Source: Hymenobacter cellulosilyticus
GTDB taxonomy: Bacteria > Bacteroidota > Bacteroidia > Cytophagales > Hymenobacteraceae
Assembly: GCF_022919215.1 (NCBI RefSeq)
Contig: NZ_CP095046.1
Coordinates: 1,478,501 to 1,542,500 of the forward strand
Reading direction: 5' to 3'
Length of the DNA: 64,000 nucleotides
Below are positions 16,071 to 25,768 of the stretch, one piece after another; position 1 is the first letter of the stretch; each line of letters opens with the position of its first letter. A program made the translations under genes and the position numbers. The notes beneath the pieces are model-generated. The model searched no databases and was not told the origin of the DNA. It worked only from the letters and a program-made list of their open reading frames with translations.

Positions 16071-16805
16071 TTACAAAGCGGCGAGGCGGCCGCCGTCGAC
16101 GGCCAGGGTGGAGCCGTTGATAAAGTTGGCTTCGGGGGAAGCCAGGAAGCAGATGGCAGAGGCCAGCTCCTCGGGCGTACCGACCTGCCCGGTAATTTTC
16201 TCCTTGCCGCTTTTCACGTTGGGGTTGCTCCAGAGCATGGGCGTGTCGACGGCGCCGGGTGCAATGGCGTTGACCCGGGCCTGGGTATGCGGAATTTCGA
16301 GGCTCAGTCCCCGTACGAAGGCCTCAATGGCTCCCTTGCTGGCCGCGTAGGGCACCACGTTGGGCGTGGTCTGGTGGGCGTGTACTGAGCTGACGACGAC
16401 AATGCTGCCGCCCTGCATGTGGGGCAGGCAAAGCTGGCACAGACGGAAAAAGGCCCGCAGGTTGACGGCCATCAGCGTATCCCACTGTTTAGGGTCTAGC
16501 GTCAGAATAGGCTCGAAGGTCATCATGGCCGCGTCGTTGATCAGGACGTCGATGCGATGCCAGGTGGCCAGGGTGCGCTCCACGGCCCGCCGCAGTTGGG
16601 CGTCCTTGCCCACGTCGGTCCGAATGAAAATGGCCTCTCCCTGCTCGGCTTTGATGTCGCGCACCACCTCCCGGCCTTCTTCGGCATTGCGCCCCAGCAC
16701 TACTACCTTCCCGCCTTCCCGGGCCAACTGCATAACGGTAGCGCGGCCAATGCCGGAGGTGCCGCCGGTTACAAAGCATACTTTATCCTGAAAACGCTTT
16801 TCCAT
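16071..16805 (-). CDS. SDR family oxidoreductase
   Basis: Short-chain dehydrogenase/reductase of 244 residues from the ATG at 16805 (MEKRFQDKVCFVTGGTSGIG). The Rossmann NAD(P)-binding motif TGGTSGIG is at about residues 13-20, the structural NDAA (classically NNAG) near 88, the catalytic Ser in VVSSVHAH near 140 and Tyr-x-x-x-Lys in YAASKGA near 154-158. The C-terminus has the usual GSTLAVDGG. Cytoplasmic; the substrate is not deducible from sequence. No metabolic neighbours. It ends directly against the half octamer array. Confidence 0.9.
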   Translation of the reverse strand: MEKRFQDKVCFVTGGTSGIGRATVMQLAREGGKVVVLGRNAEEGREVVRDIKAEQGEAIFIRTDVGKDAQLRRAVERTLATWHRIDVLINDAAMMTFEPILTLDPKQWDTLMAVNLRAFFRLCQLCLPHMQGGSIVVVSSVHAHQTTPNVVPYAASKGAIEAFVRGLSLEIPHTQARVNAIAPGAVDTPMLWSNPNVKSGKEKITGQVGTPEELASAICFLASPEANFINGSTLAVDGGRLAAL

Positions 16806-17157
16806 CGAATGATTTGTAGTTAGGCTGATACGAATGAATTGCGGTAGGCCGCTCTTGCAAAGACGGTCACCCCGGCATTTGGTTGTGCTACGTGCCAAAG
16901 CTGAGCCTTAGCAACCGGCTCCGGCCAGCTGCCAACGAACTTGAACAATTGGGAAACGAGTAAAAAGGCTGACAATCTGGGGCTAGGCTCAGCAACGGCC
17001 AAGCGCTGCCGTACTGGACAGTCGCAGCTTCCGGCATCGGCTGATTAGGAATAAAAAGAGGTTTTTTATGAAACCTCAGGGCCGGGGTTTACGAATAGAG
17101 ACACACTTAGCCGGACGGCTAAGCGAATTTTTTGCCGTACTAACCCACGTATTTGTC
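16806..17157. other. Intergenic region between divergent SDR and Ser-rich genes
   Basis: A 352-bp gap. The only clear structure is a short perfect hairpin, CTTAGCCG-GA-CGGCTAAG, at 17107-17124, about 35 bp ahead of the Ser-rich gene start. An in-frame ATG at 17068 would add 30 residues to that gene, but the added sequence crosses this hairpin and is not protein-like, so I do not use it. Confidence 0.4.
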
Positions 17158-17922
17158 ATGGAAAACAAGCAGAATCAACCCACCTCGGGTGCCAACGCTA
17201 CCGGTACCAGCAAATCTGCCAACGCCTCTTCTCCGCAGTCTAGCAGCGCCAATGCCCAAGGTGCCGCCGACTCTCAAAATACTGCTGCTTCTACCTCCAG
17301 CTCATCGGCAGGCAGCTCGCCCAACTCCCGTACTACTACTTCGGAATCGGCCTCTAACCAGTCGGAAAACCAAGACCAGAACAAAGACCAGAACCGCAGC
17401 CAGGGCAACCAGCAAGGTGCTCAGTCGTGGACGAACATCACTTCGTGGCTCGATGGCAGCAAAGAAATTCCGCAGTCGGTAAAAGACTTTGGTACTAAAG
17501 CCCTCGACCAAGTAAACAAGCTCAGCACCACCCAGAAAGTAGTAGGCGGTGCCCTGCTGCTGGGCGGCATCGGCTGGCTCTCGATGCGCTCAGGCGGCAA
17601 GTCTTCTTCTAGCCGCGGCAGCTACCGCTCCAAGCCGGACTCCGACTATAGCTCGGGCAAGTCGTACAACTCGGGTGAGAAAGACTACCTAGCCAACTAC
17701 GGCTCCGGCAACCGCACCAGCGCCTCCAGCCGCTCGGGCCGCTATGGCTCCGATTCGAGCTACGGTTCAGATGCTACTTCGGGCTTCGGCTCGGCATCGG
17801 GCTCCAACTCTGATTACCGTTCTTCTTCGAGCAAAGACTCGGGCCAGGGCTACCGCAGCGGCAGCGCTAATACCAGCGCTTCGTCGAGCCTAGGCGATGA
17901 TGATTATAGCGGCAACCTGTAA
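17158..17922 (+). CDS. Serine-rich low-complexity protein with one hydrophobic segment
   Basis: A 254-residue protein dominated by Ser, Gly, Asn, Gln and Tyr. Residues 1-85 are Ser/Ala/Asn/Gln-rich with DQNKDQN repeats. Residues 90-125 form a short amphipathic region (IPQSVKDFGTKALDQVNK). A hydrophobic stretch VVGGALLLGGIGWLSM lies near 128-143. The C-terminal 110 residues are Ser/Gly/Tyr/Asp-rich and likely disordered. There is no signal peptide. I do not recognise a family; it may be a stress or membrane-associated disordered protein. Start at the ATG at 17158; followed by a terminator at 17946. Confidence 0.7.
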   Translation: MENKQNQPTSGANATGTSKSANASSPQSSSANAQGAADSQNTAASTSSSSAGSSPNSRTTTSESASNQSENQDQNKDQNRSQGNQQGAQSWTNITSWLDGSKEIPQSVKDFGTKALDQVNKLSTTQKVVGGALLLGGIGWLSMRSGGKSSSSRGSYRSKPDSDYSSGKSYNSGEKDYLANYGSGNRTSASSRSGRYGSDSSYGSDATSGFGSASGSNSDYRSSSSKDSGQGYRSGSANTSASSSLGDDDYSGNL

Positions 17923-17945
17923 ATCACAGGAGTTAGCTACAGAAG

Positions 17946-17977
17946 AAAGCCGGGGGCCACTGCCTCCGGCTTTTTTT
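17946..17977 (+). terminator. Rho-independent terminator
   Basis: AAAGCCGGGGG pairs with CCTCCGGCTTT (one mismatch), followed by seven T residues, 23 bp after the Ser-rich gene. Confidence 0.85.
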
Positions 17978-18123
17978 ATGCCCCTTACTGACTCTGAAAA
18001 GCCACTGAATGACAGCCAGAACCACTACATAAGCCTTACTGCGGGCAGCTTCAGAATTTACCCAGAAACGACTGGTTACTTCCTCCTTTGGTAGCCCCGG
18101 ATTTCTGAGCGTTTCTGTAGTTC

Positions 18124-18936
18124 ATGCTGTTCTTTCACCTTCGTTTGCTATTAGCGCTGCTAGTAGTGCTGGCATCGTCGGCGCCTGGCGAGGCGCAGAT
18201 TCCATTTTCCAGTCAGGCCGATACGCTTCATAAGTACGAGGAGCCATCCGGCACTGGTGAGCGGCCTGCCGGAGCCTGGTACCAAAAGAAGCTGGTACGC
18301 GCCAGCGCCGTGCCCTTGGTACTCATTAGCGCGGGCATTGCCTGTCTGGATAATCATTCGGGCATGGGCAACAACGCGCTGCGCACCCAGATTCAAGCGC
18401 ACTTTCCGGGCTTTCACACCACCGCCGACAATTATCTGCAGTACATGCCCTACCTGGAACTGGGCACGGCAACGCTCTTTGGCATCCAGTCGCACGATGA
18501 CCGGCTGAACACGCTGCTGCTGATTGCCAAGTCGGAGCTGCTGATGAGCGCGACGGTAACGGCCGTGAAGTACAGCACCCACATGCTGCGCCCCGATGCT
18601 TCGGCTCACAACTCTTTTCCTTCCGGCCACACCGCCCAGGCATTTCTGGCGGCCAGCATTGTGCACGAGGAACTGCGGAATAAAAGCCAGTGGTACGGTG
18701 TCGGGGCCTATAGCCTTGCGGCCGGTGTGGGTACGTTGCGCATGCTCAACAACAAGCACTGGGAATCGGATGTACTGGCTGGGGCCGGCTTCGGAATACT
18801 CTCGGCGCACCTGGCCTACCTAAGCCACCGCAACCGGTGGGGGCACAAGCCGGTCGACGCCTCCGGCCAGTGGCAGCTGGCCCCGCTGTGGCTGCCCGGC
18901 GGTACGGGCTTGTGCGTGCGTTGGCAGCCACGCTAA
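18124..18936 (+). CDS. PAP2 superfamily phosphatase
   Basis: Membrane-associated or periplasmic phosphatidic-acid-phosphatase-type enzyme, 270 residues, with an N-terminal signal (MLFFHLRLLLALLVVLASS, cleavage near GEAQ). The three phosphatase motifs are all there: KYSTHMLRPD near residues 143-152, SFPSGHT near 160-166 and RMLNNKHWESDVLAG near 204-218 with the final catalytic His. Possible substrates are lipid phosphates such as undecaprenyl pyrophosphate, which would fit the nearby envelope genes, but this is not shown by sequence. Monocistronic, with a terminator at 18980. Confidence 0.9.
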   Translation: MLFFHLRLLLALLVVLASSAPGEAQIPFSSQADTLHKYEEPSGTGERPAGAWYQKKLVRASAVPLVLISAGIACLDNHSGMGNNALRTQIQAHFPGFHTTADNYLQYMPYLELGTATLFGIQSHDDRLNTLLLIAKSELLMSATVTAVKYSTHMLRPDASAHNSFPSGHTAQAFLAASIVHEELRNKSQWYGVGAYSLAAGVGTLRMLNNKHWESDVLAGAGFGILSAHLAYLSHRNRWGHKPVDASGQWQLAPLWLPGGTGLCVRWQPR

Positions 18937-18979
18937 ACGAAGTTTATCCTACTCAGTCAGCCAGTAAAGTCAGGGCAAT

Positions 18980-19020
18980 AAAAAAGCCCGCACGGTCAGA
19001 ACGACTGTGCGGGCTTTTTT
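18980..19020. terminator. Bidirectional terminator between PAP2 gene and tRNA-Thr
   Basis: AAAAAAGCCCGCAC then GTC pairs with GAC then GTGCGGGCTTTTTT around loop AGAAC, with one G-U pair, ending in T/A runs on both strands. It serves the PAP2 gene (plus) and tRNA-Thr (minus). Confidence 0.9.
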
Positions 19021-19024
19021 TGTG

Positions 19025-19097
19025 AGCCTCTTATTGGACTCGAACCAACGACCTGCTCATTACGAATGAGCTGCTCTACCAACTGAGCTAAAGAGGC
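19025..19097 (-). tRNA. tRNA-Thr (anticodon CGU)
   Basis: Read on the minus strand this 73-nt sequence folds into a full cloverleaf: 7-bp acceptor GCCTCTT/AAGAGGC, D-arm with AGCTCAGTTGGTAGAGC, anticodon arm GCTCA-TTCGTAA-TGAGC giving anticodon CGT, and T-arm with GGTTCGAGTCC. CCA is not encoded. It decodes ACG. The terminator at 18980 follows it. Confidence 0.95.
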
Positions 19098-19286
19098 ATT
19101 TCCCAGTGAACCTTTCGGCTTGGGGTGGCAAAGATAGGCAGCTCGGAGAACAAGGCGCAAGCAGAAGTGAGAAAAAATTCTGCGAAACACCAATTTGGGC
19201 TTATAACCCGGTAGCGACAATTGCCGTTTGGGCTAGGAAACAGCCTCATCCGGCGGCCTTTAGCTGCCGGTTTCTGCCCCTTTACT

Positions 19287-19753
19287 ATGAAAAAGAAGAA
19301 ATCAGCCCGGCTGCCCCAGGCCCTGGGTAGCGGCTTAGCCGGAGCCCTGGTGCTTACTGTCATCCACGAAACGGCCCGCCACCTCAACCCCGACGCGCCC
19401 CGGATGGATGTGCTGGGAATGCGCGGCCTGCGGAAAATTCTGGCCAAAGCCGATGCGCCCCAGCCCGACCACGACACGCTGTTTACCATGACCATGGCCG
19501 GTGATATTCTGTCCAATGGGCTCTATTACAGCATGGTGGGTCGGGGTAAAAAAGCGTGGCGGCGCGGGGCACTGCTGGGCTTGGCTGCCGGCGTGGGTGG
19601 GGTGCTGCTGCCCGGACCGCTGGGCCTGGGCGAAGCACCCAGCAACCGAACCCGCCAAACCCAGCTTATGACCGTAGCCTGGTACCTGCTCGGGGGCTGG
19701 CCGCCGCGGGTGCTTCGCGCTTGTGGAGCCAAGCCCGAAAACCTAAATATTAA
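19287..19753 (+). CDS. Hypothetical small membrane protein (frameshift near 19692)
   Basis: From the ATG at 19287 the protein starts MKKKKSARLPQALGSG and has a first hydrophobic region (LAGALVLTVIHETARHL), a conserved-looking middle (FTMTMAGDILSNGLYYSMVG) and a second hydrophobic stretch (ALLGLAAGVGGVLLPGPLG). Adding one G to the GGGGG run at 19692-19696 continues into a third segment (LAAAGASRLW) and a natural stop at 19753, giving 155 residues. Unrepaired, the frame runs on as unrelated sequence into the opposite-strand gene. I do not recognise the family. Its stop overlaps the stop of the convergent gene by 11 bp. Confidence 0.65.
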
Positions 19754-20635
19754 TCTGCCCGAAGTGAAATGTCAGATTGAAGGCCGCCAGCGGAATCAGG
19801 CTCGAAGCAAAGCCTTGGCTTTTGCTGGTGCGCTGCACCGATAAAGTGGAATAATCTTCCTGCTGAGTATTCCAGTTATAGCGTACATACATCTTGCTTT
19901 CAATAGAGAAGGAAAGCCGGGGCGTAAGAAAGTATTTTGCCCCCACCAAGGGCTGATACCCAAATCGGTACGGCGATAAACGAGCTTGACGTCCTTCTGC
20001 TGCTTTAGCCGCTGGTTGGTGATAGGGTCAGTCGCTTCGAAGAACAGGACGCCGGTCCGGCTGTCAGTAGCGTAGCCCGCAAATACGTCGTAGCCATAGA
20101 AAATCTGGAAGCGGCCCAGGGGCTTCTGCCATTCATAGCCGGCCGCCACACCAACGGCCGCGTAGTTGGCTTTCTTCTCCACGATTTGGCCCGTACTGCT
20201 GACGTAGTTGACTCTTATAGAGTCTTCGCTGATTTTACCCAGGTCGATAGCCCAGTTCAGATTCAAACGATAGGCGCCCCGGCGCACGGGAATGTTGGTG
20301 GCATTCCTCACTATCTCATTTTTGCGAAGCATGAACGTGGTCGAGCGACCTAGGTCATAGGGTGAATAGGCGTTAAGAGGCGAAGCGTAGGTGGAGGGTG
20401 AGTAAAGAATGGGCGAAGTAAAACGGGGCAAAATAAACGAGGCATCGACACTGACATCCCACTGATACTGCGGCACCGATGGGCCATCCGACGAGCGTTT
20501 TCCAGTCCGGAAGCTGGTGACCTCGTCGCTGGGTGCTGCTGGAGCAACGGAGGCGTTACTGCCCCCAGATGATTGGGCAGCAGTTTGCAGGGAATACAAC
20601 AGGATAATAGGCAGACAGAGAAATAAGCGGGGCAT
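19743..20635 (-). CDS. Putative outer-membrane beta-barrel protein (frameshift near 19950)
   Basis: Signal peptide MPRLFLCLPIILLYSLQTAA, then alternating polar/hydrophobic strands and aromatic-rich segments (YEWQKPLGRFQIFYGYDVFA) typical of a small outer-membrane barrel. One base must be added to the GGG run at 19950-19952 to continue from RRTDLGISP into LVGAKYFLTPRLSFSIESKM and the closing strand FNLTFHFGQINI. The restored length is 297 residues. A C-terminal strand ending in alternating hydrophobics supports outer-membrane insertion. No named family recognised; the role is unknown. Confidence 0.65.
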
Positions 20636-20793
20636 AAAAAGTGGAAAAGTGAACGGTAGTAAAACGGCAGCAGAAGCCTAGGCCCAAAGAACGCCCCAGT
20701 TCTTTATTCTTATATACTATTGGTTAAATAGAAAATATCCGCTGCAAGTCGAAGTCGCGCAGATTCCTCGCTTTCGAGCATCTTTGCAACCTG

Positions 20794-21564
20794 ATGAAAG
20801 AACTCCGCAAACTGCTGGTTCGGGCCTTGGGCTTCGAGCGTTATATCCGCCTAGTGAGTCGCGTGTACCTGCGCATGGTGGCGGCCGGGTGGGGGAAGGA
20901 GAAGTACCCAGAGCTGTTTTTTCTGGAAAAGCTCATCAAGCCCGGCTTCGTGTGCCTCGACATTGGCGCTAACCTGGGCTACTACTCTGTGGCCCTGTCG
21001 CGCCTGAGCGGGCCCACGGGCAAGGTGCTGGCTGTGGAGCCTATTCCGCTGTTTCAGGAAATCTGGCGCGAAAACGTGCGCCTCAGCGGCCACGACAACC
21101 TAACGCTGCTGCCGTATGCCCTGGGCGGAGAGAACATGACCGTGCGCATGGGCACGCCCGAGCGCAACGGCCTGCTGCACCACGGCATGACCAAAGTGGC
21201 GGCCAGCAACACGGCCGAAACCTATGCCCGCACCTACGAAGTGCCTATGCGCATCCCGGACGAGCTGCTGGCCGATTTGCCCCGGCTCGACTTTGTGAAG
21301 TGCGACGTGGAAGGCTTCGAGTCGGAGGTATTCCGCAACATGCAGGCTACGTTGCGCCGCTTCCGGCCCCTGATTCAGACCGAGCTCAACGGCTTGGAAA
21401 ACCGCCAGACGGTAGTCAACTTGCTGGCTCAGCTGGGCTATAAACCATTTGTGCTGTCCGAGCGTTTGGAACTGGTACCTTGTCCGCCCGACCAACTCAC
21501 TAGCCCCGTCACGGCCGACTTTTACTTTCAACCCACCAACCCTGTCTCCCCAGCAGCTTCCTGA
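20794..21564 (+). CDS. FkbM family methyltransferase
   Basis: SAM-dependent O-methyltransferase of 256 residues. The SAM-binding motif CLDIGANLGYYSVALS is at about residues 54-69, followed by the acidic VLAVEPIP and the conserved LDFVKCDVEGFE motif near residue 169. Members methylate sugars or other small substrates; here it could decorate a surface polysaccharide, but there are no glycan genes next to it. The DUF4834 gene overlaps its stop (TGATG), so the two are translationally coupled. A CATCTTTG sequence just upstream is one base short of a -7 consensus. Confidence 0.85.
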   Translation: MKELRKLLVRALGFERYIRLVSRVYLRMVAAGWGKEKYPELFFLEKLIKPGFVCLDIGANLGYYSVALSRLSGPTGKVLAVEPIPLFQEIWRENVRLSGHDNLTLLPYALGGENMTVRMGTPERNGLLHHGMTKVAASNTAETYARTYEVPMRIPDELLADLPRLDFVKCDVEGFESEVFRNMQATLRRFRPLIQTELNGLENRQTVVNLLAQLGYKPFVLSERLELVPCPPDQLTSPVTADFYFQPTNPVSPAAS

Positions 21565-21856
21565 TGGCCAAGTTCCTGCTCATTCTCCTCATCGTTTCCT
21601 TTGTTGTCCGGTTTATACTACCGGTTATTCTGCGGCTGCTCGTTGGGCGGTTTGTGCAAAAGCAGGCTCGGCGCTACGGTCAGCAGTTTGGCGGCGCTAT
21701 GCCCTTCGACGGGGCTTTTGGCAGCCGGCCCGCTCCCAACAGCCCGCCGCCCGGTGGGGGAATGTGCGTGTCGACTTTGTACCGCCCAAACAGGCTCAGC
21801 CCAAACCCCAGGATTTCAAAGGGGGAGAATACGTTGATTTCGAGGAAGTAAAATAG
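21564..21856 (+). CDS. DUF4834-like small membrane protein (frameshift near 21756)
   Basis: Begins with a membrane anchor (MAKFLLILLIVSFVVRFILP) followed by a basic stretch and a Pro/Gly-rich linker. Adding one G in the GGGGG run at 21756-21760 restores the C-terminus VRVDFVPPKQ, then DFKGGEYVDFEEVK, which fits the conserved acidic tail of DUF4834 proteins of Bacteroidota. The total is 97 residues. Coupled to the FkbM gene by a one-base overlap. The function of the family is not known to me. Confidence 0.7.
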
Positions 21857-21870
21857 AAATTACTGCTTAC

Positions 21871-21908
21871 AAAAAAGGCCCGCGGTACTGCTACCGCGGG
21901 CCTTTTTT
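21871..21908. terminator. Bidirectional terminator
   Basis: AAAAAAGGCCCGCGGTA (21871-21887), CTGC loop, exact complement (21892-21908): a 17-bp perfect stem with A/T runs on both sides, between convergent genes. Confidence 0.92.
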
Positions 21909-21922
21909 GTGGAAGCTGACGC

Positions 21923-24570
21923 TTAAAAGCCGATGCCGATGCGGATGCCTGACCCGGCCTTTTCCTTGGACTGCAGCGAAGTGAAGAAGTCGACGCGCAG
22001 GGCTTTGAAGATATGCTCCACGCCAAGGCCCAGCTCGGCATAATGCCCGGCCGTGGGCGTGTAGAGATAATTGATGGTGGCTACTTCCTGCCACTTGAGC
22101 TGGCGGAAAGCCGGGAGCTTGTTAAAGAAAAACCCGTTGAAGTGGTGGCTGGCCCGCCCTATTAAGTACCGCTCCGCGGTGCTGTAGCGGTAGTAGTCGA
22201 GCAGCTGAAACTGCCGCTCAAAGTCGATGGCAAAGATGGTACGGTTGCCGGCGAAGTGACGGTAATCTACAAAGGTCAGGTCGGAACTGCCCAGGTAGGT
22301 GCCGGCCGTGCCGCTGAGGCGGGTTTCGCCAAACAAGCCAAAGCCCAACTCTTTCTGGGCGCCCAGCTCCAGGCGGGTAAAGCGCACGTCGGAACCCAGC
22401 ACCCCGCGAAAGGCCTGCCGCAGCCCCAGCGACAGGCGCGGGTAGCGGGCATTGTAGAGGTTGAACTTGCCGTCGGGGCGGGTCACGTACTGCTGACCGG
22501 GCTGCCAGGTCAGGCCCAAGTCCAGCGTTACGGCCTGGCTGCGGCCGAAGCCCGTGCCCTCGGGCCGCTCCGCCGATTCGGGGCGGTTGGGCGTGAAGGC
22601 CCGGCCCGGCACATCCCGCAGCAGCTCCACGGTGGTATTGTAGAGTTCTTTGCGGTCGGCGTAGCTGGCGGCCAAGTTCACGAAGAAGCCGTTGGCTGCC
22701 TCGGTGCGGTAGTTGATTTCCAGTCCGTCGCGCTGGTAGTACTTGTTGTAGTTGCGGTTGGCTAGCAGCGTGTAGGTCGTGTTGAGCACCGGGGAATTGA
22801 AGGGCGTGTGGGGCTGGTTGTTGTAGGGGTCGAAGTCGAGGATGGTGCGGCCCACGGCAAAGCCGATGCGGCTGAACGACTCGGGCCGGAACGTGTAGCC
22901 GCCGCGCAGGCTGGGGCTGAACTGCTTGCTCGAAAAGCCGTAGCGCAGCGCGGGCTCCAGCGAATAGGTACGCCGGTCCTCGTAGCGCTGGGTGTAGGTG
23001 GCGTTAAGGTTGAGTACCAGGCCTTCCACCGTGTTGTACACCATCTTGTCGGTCGGCGACTCCACCGAAATAAAGCGCCGCTCGAAGGTGTTGCTGTAGG
23101 TGTAGCCGCCCACGAGCAAGCCGAAAAAGCTGGGCTTGTTGCGAATCCGGTCCATGGAATCTTGGTAGGGCTTCGACTTCTGGATAACTTCCACGCTGTC
23201 TTTCACGTGGTAGTCCTTGATTTCCTCCTCGCTCAGGGGAATAGGCCGGATAGAGTCCCAATAGGCCTCGGTCCGCTCATTGGCTCCTTTTTCAATCAGC
23301 ATGACCTGCCCTTTGGGCAAGGGAGCCAGAGCAATGCCACCCTCGGGCAAGGGAACTTCCTGCTTGGCTTTAGTCTTGGCGTCGCGGCGAATGGTGCGGG
23401 TAAGGCCCCGTAGCTGAGGCCGCTCCTGCTTGGCCTCGGCCACGGTTTCGCGGTGTACTGGCTCGTTGCTGGGCGCGGGGGTAGGCGCTACTACAGGCTT
23501 GTCGGGGTAGGTGGGGGTCACGCGGTAGTTCGACAAGGACGCGTTGATGCTGCCGTTGCCCTTGAAACCCATTCCCTGGGCGCTCAGGCTTACTTTCTGC
23601 GACTGAATAATCCAGGCCTGCGGGTGGCTGGGGCCGGAGCATACAGGATTTCAACCCGCAGCTTGTCCACGTACTCGATGCCCGAGTTGGAGTCCAGGCT
23701 CAAATCGAGGCTGTGCAGGCGCCAGGTTCCGTCTTCGGCAATGTAGATAAAGCCTGAAAACGCAGGGTCAATCCGGTGTCGGGGCGTGACGCGGATTTTA
23801 TTGATGGTGATGCCGTTCTGCACCGAGGTACCCACCAACTCGTAGCGGTAAAACTGCATGGCGTTCTGCGCCACCGGCGACACGAATCCCCGCTCGGAAA
23901 AGCCTGACTGCAGCAAGTTGTCGTAAAAATTAAAGCTCTTGGAAGCCCGGTTGAAGCTGAAGCCCTTGCTGCTGCCGCTCACCCGCGACGAAATCATGCG
24001 CTCCTGAATCTTGCCCGGCTGCCGGAAGCTCATGTCCGACAACGACTCCGACAAATACACCACGCCCGGCTTGATGTCGGGCCCTACTTTCACCAGGCCC
24101 ATAATCTTGCCTGGCACGTCGGTGAGGCGGATAATGGACTTGATATACATGCGGGCCGTGAAGGCGGCCACTTCGGCCCGGTGGTACTTGCGCCAGTCGA
24201 TGGCGTGCTGCACTATGGCGTAGGCCGGGTCCCGGTCGGAAGCTCGGATGAGGACTTCGCCCAGGTTGTAGTTTTCAGGCGTCAGCGTCACGTTGAGCAC
24301 CGTGGCGGTGTCGCCGCCCGCTACGGTCAGCTTTTCCACCCGGGGCTTGAAGCCCACATACTGGTAGACAATTTCGTAGGCGCCTGCCTCCAGGCGCAGC
24401 TGGTAGTTGCCCTGCTCGTTGGAGGCTGAGCTGGTAGCCGAGCCCCGCACGGCCACGTTGGCAAACGCCAGCGGCTCGCCCTTGGGGTCGGTGATTTTGC
24501 CGCGCACAATGCCCGCCCAGGTGGCTGTAGTACCAAGCAATAAACTAAAGAAGAGCAGATAACGCAGCAT
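21923..24570 (-). CDS. DUF5686 family outer-membrane protein with carboxypeptidase-like regulatory domain (frameshift near 23630)
   Basis: Large outer-membrane protein, 882 residues when restored. The N-terminus is a signal peptide (MLRYLLFFSLLLGTTATWAG) and a CarboxypepD_reg-like beta domain (about residues 20-100: IVRGKITDPKGEPLAFANV). This is followed by the DUF5686 region with RASDRDPAYAIVQHAIDWRK near 110 and a C-terminal barrel of about 450 residues. The frame breaks at the GGGG run 23630-23633; adding one base joins EILYAPAP to SHPQAWIIQSQKVSLSAQG without loss. TonB-independent members of this family are thought to sit in the outer membrane, but no substrate is known. Start at the ATG at 24570 rather than 24585 because it opens directly on the signal peptide. 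Confidence 0.82.
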
Positions 24571-24702
24571 GGCAGGATAGGTCATAGGAACCGTGAAGGT
24601 AGATGAAATACCCTGGGCAATGGTTGCTTACATCAGGCTTAAGCTATGTTTCATCTAACTCTTCAGTAAGATACTGCCTTATTCAAAACTGCCGGACACA
24701 AA

Positions 24703-24728
24703 AAAGGACGACCCGAGAGTCGTCCTTT
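24703..24728 (-). terminator. Terminator of the ferritin-like gene pair
   Basis: AAAGGACGAC and GTCGTCCTTT form a 10-bp perfect stem around a 6-nt loop; on the minus strand it ends in a T run. It lies 25 bp past the stop at 24753. Confidence 0.85.
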
Positions 24729-24752
24729 CTGTACTATTCAAAAGCTGGCTTG

Positions 24753-25727
24753 CTACACAAACAGCGTGGTTTTGTTGTCCACGAAGTTGCGGGCAATGGC
24801 TTTTACTTTCACGTAGTCCAAAGGCTCGTCGAAAGCCTCCGAAGCGGCAGCAGTTGAAATCGAGCTGTCGGTCGTAATAGTGCGGCCGGCCTGCACCACG
24901 TTGTCTTCCGCGGGAAAAGTGATGCCAGTGGGTACGCCGGCAGGAACCGGATTGGTGCCAGGACCGTACACGTCGGCCGTCGAAGGATTTGTGTTTGGCG
25001 AAGGACCGCCCTGGTCAGTACCCGAAATCCAGCTTTTGGGCGAGAGTTTGGGGTCGGCACCGGCGGGGGTGGTAGCCGCGGCGGCTCCCGAAACCCCAGC
25101 GGCCAGGCCGCGACGGATGGTGCGGATGTGGGAGCTGTGCCGAGCTTCCACGGAGTGGATGTTCAGAGCAGCTTCCAGAATGTCCTTGTTGCTCATCAGG
25201 AAGGGAGCCCCACCTTTATAAGCCCGAACACCGGTATCGACAAAAGACTGAGCTACGCCGAAGTATAGGGCCGTGCCACCAGGCAGCAGAGCTGGGGCAA
25301 ATGGTCCGGTTCGGCTGCCTTTACCACCGCTGTAGTCGAAAGCGGCGCGGCCGGGGTCCGGAATAGCAGCGGCGCCCAAGGCCTCGCGCAGCACCTTGAT
25401 GTGGCCACCCTCGTCGTTGCGGATCTTCTCGATGGCAGGACGGTCGGCGTTGGGAATTAGGCCCTGTACGTTCAGGCCCGTGTCGTAAAAGTAGTACTCC
25501 AGATACTCCAGGCTCAGGGCCAGGTTCAGCACGTCGTTTACCGACGGGCCAGCGGTTTGGCCATAGGCCTTATTGAACAAAGCGCCCACAAAGCCGGGAA
25601 TAGCAGCAGCGGTTAGCTTTTTGCCCATGCCGGTGAGGTGCTTGAACACCCGGCGACGCGAGTCAAACCGGTCGTAAACCTCGGGGTCTACTTTTTCAAT
25701 TTCCTTGATTATTTGGAACAGATCCAT
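24753..25727 (-). CDS. Ferritin-like domain protein
   Basis: A 324-residue protein with a four-helix ferritin-like domain of the Ferritin_2 kind (residues about 65-210). Helix motifs with metal-ligand candidates include SLEYLEYYFYD, NDEGGHIKVLREA and SVEARHSSHIRTIRRG, consistent with E...ExxH ligand spacing. The N-terminus is basic, with a hydrophobic stretch (KLTAAAIPGFVGALFNKA) around 35-55 that may be a signal or anchor. The C-terminal third is a Pro/Gly/Asn-rich linker and a conserved end. It lies 41 bp downstream of a second ferritin-like gene, which probably shares its operon. Whether it oxidises iron or is structural is not clear. Confidence 0.8.
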   Translation of the reverse strand: MDLFQIIKEIEKVDPEVYDRFDSRRRVFKHLTGMGKKLTAAAIPGFVGALFNKAYGQTAGPSVNDVLNLALSLEYLEYYFYDTGLNVQGLIPNADRPAIEKIRNDEGGHIKVLREALGAAAIPDPGRAAFDYSGGKGSRTGPFAPALLPGGTALYFGVAQSFVDTGVRAYKGGAPFLMSNKDILEAALNIHSVEARHSSHIRTIRRGLAAGVSGAAAATTPAGADPKLSPKSWISGTDQGGPSPNTNPSTADVYGPGTNPVPAGVPTGITFPAEDNVVQAGRTITTDSSISTAAASEAFDEPLDYVKVKAIARNFVDNKTTLFV

Positions 25728-25768
25728 AACTGAAAGACTGATTTTTTAGGCGGGAAAACGACTACAGA

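Noticed and set aside
16899..17157. Upstream start at 17068 for the Ser-rich protein
   Set aside because: The added 30 residues cross a hairpin and have no resemblance to the rest; the ATG at 17158 is the better start.
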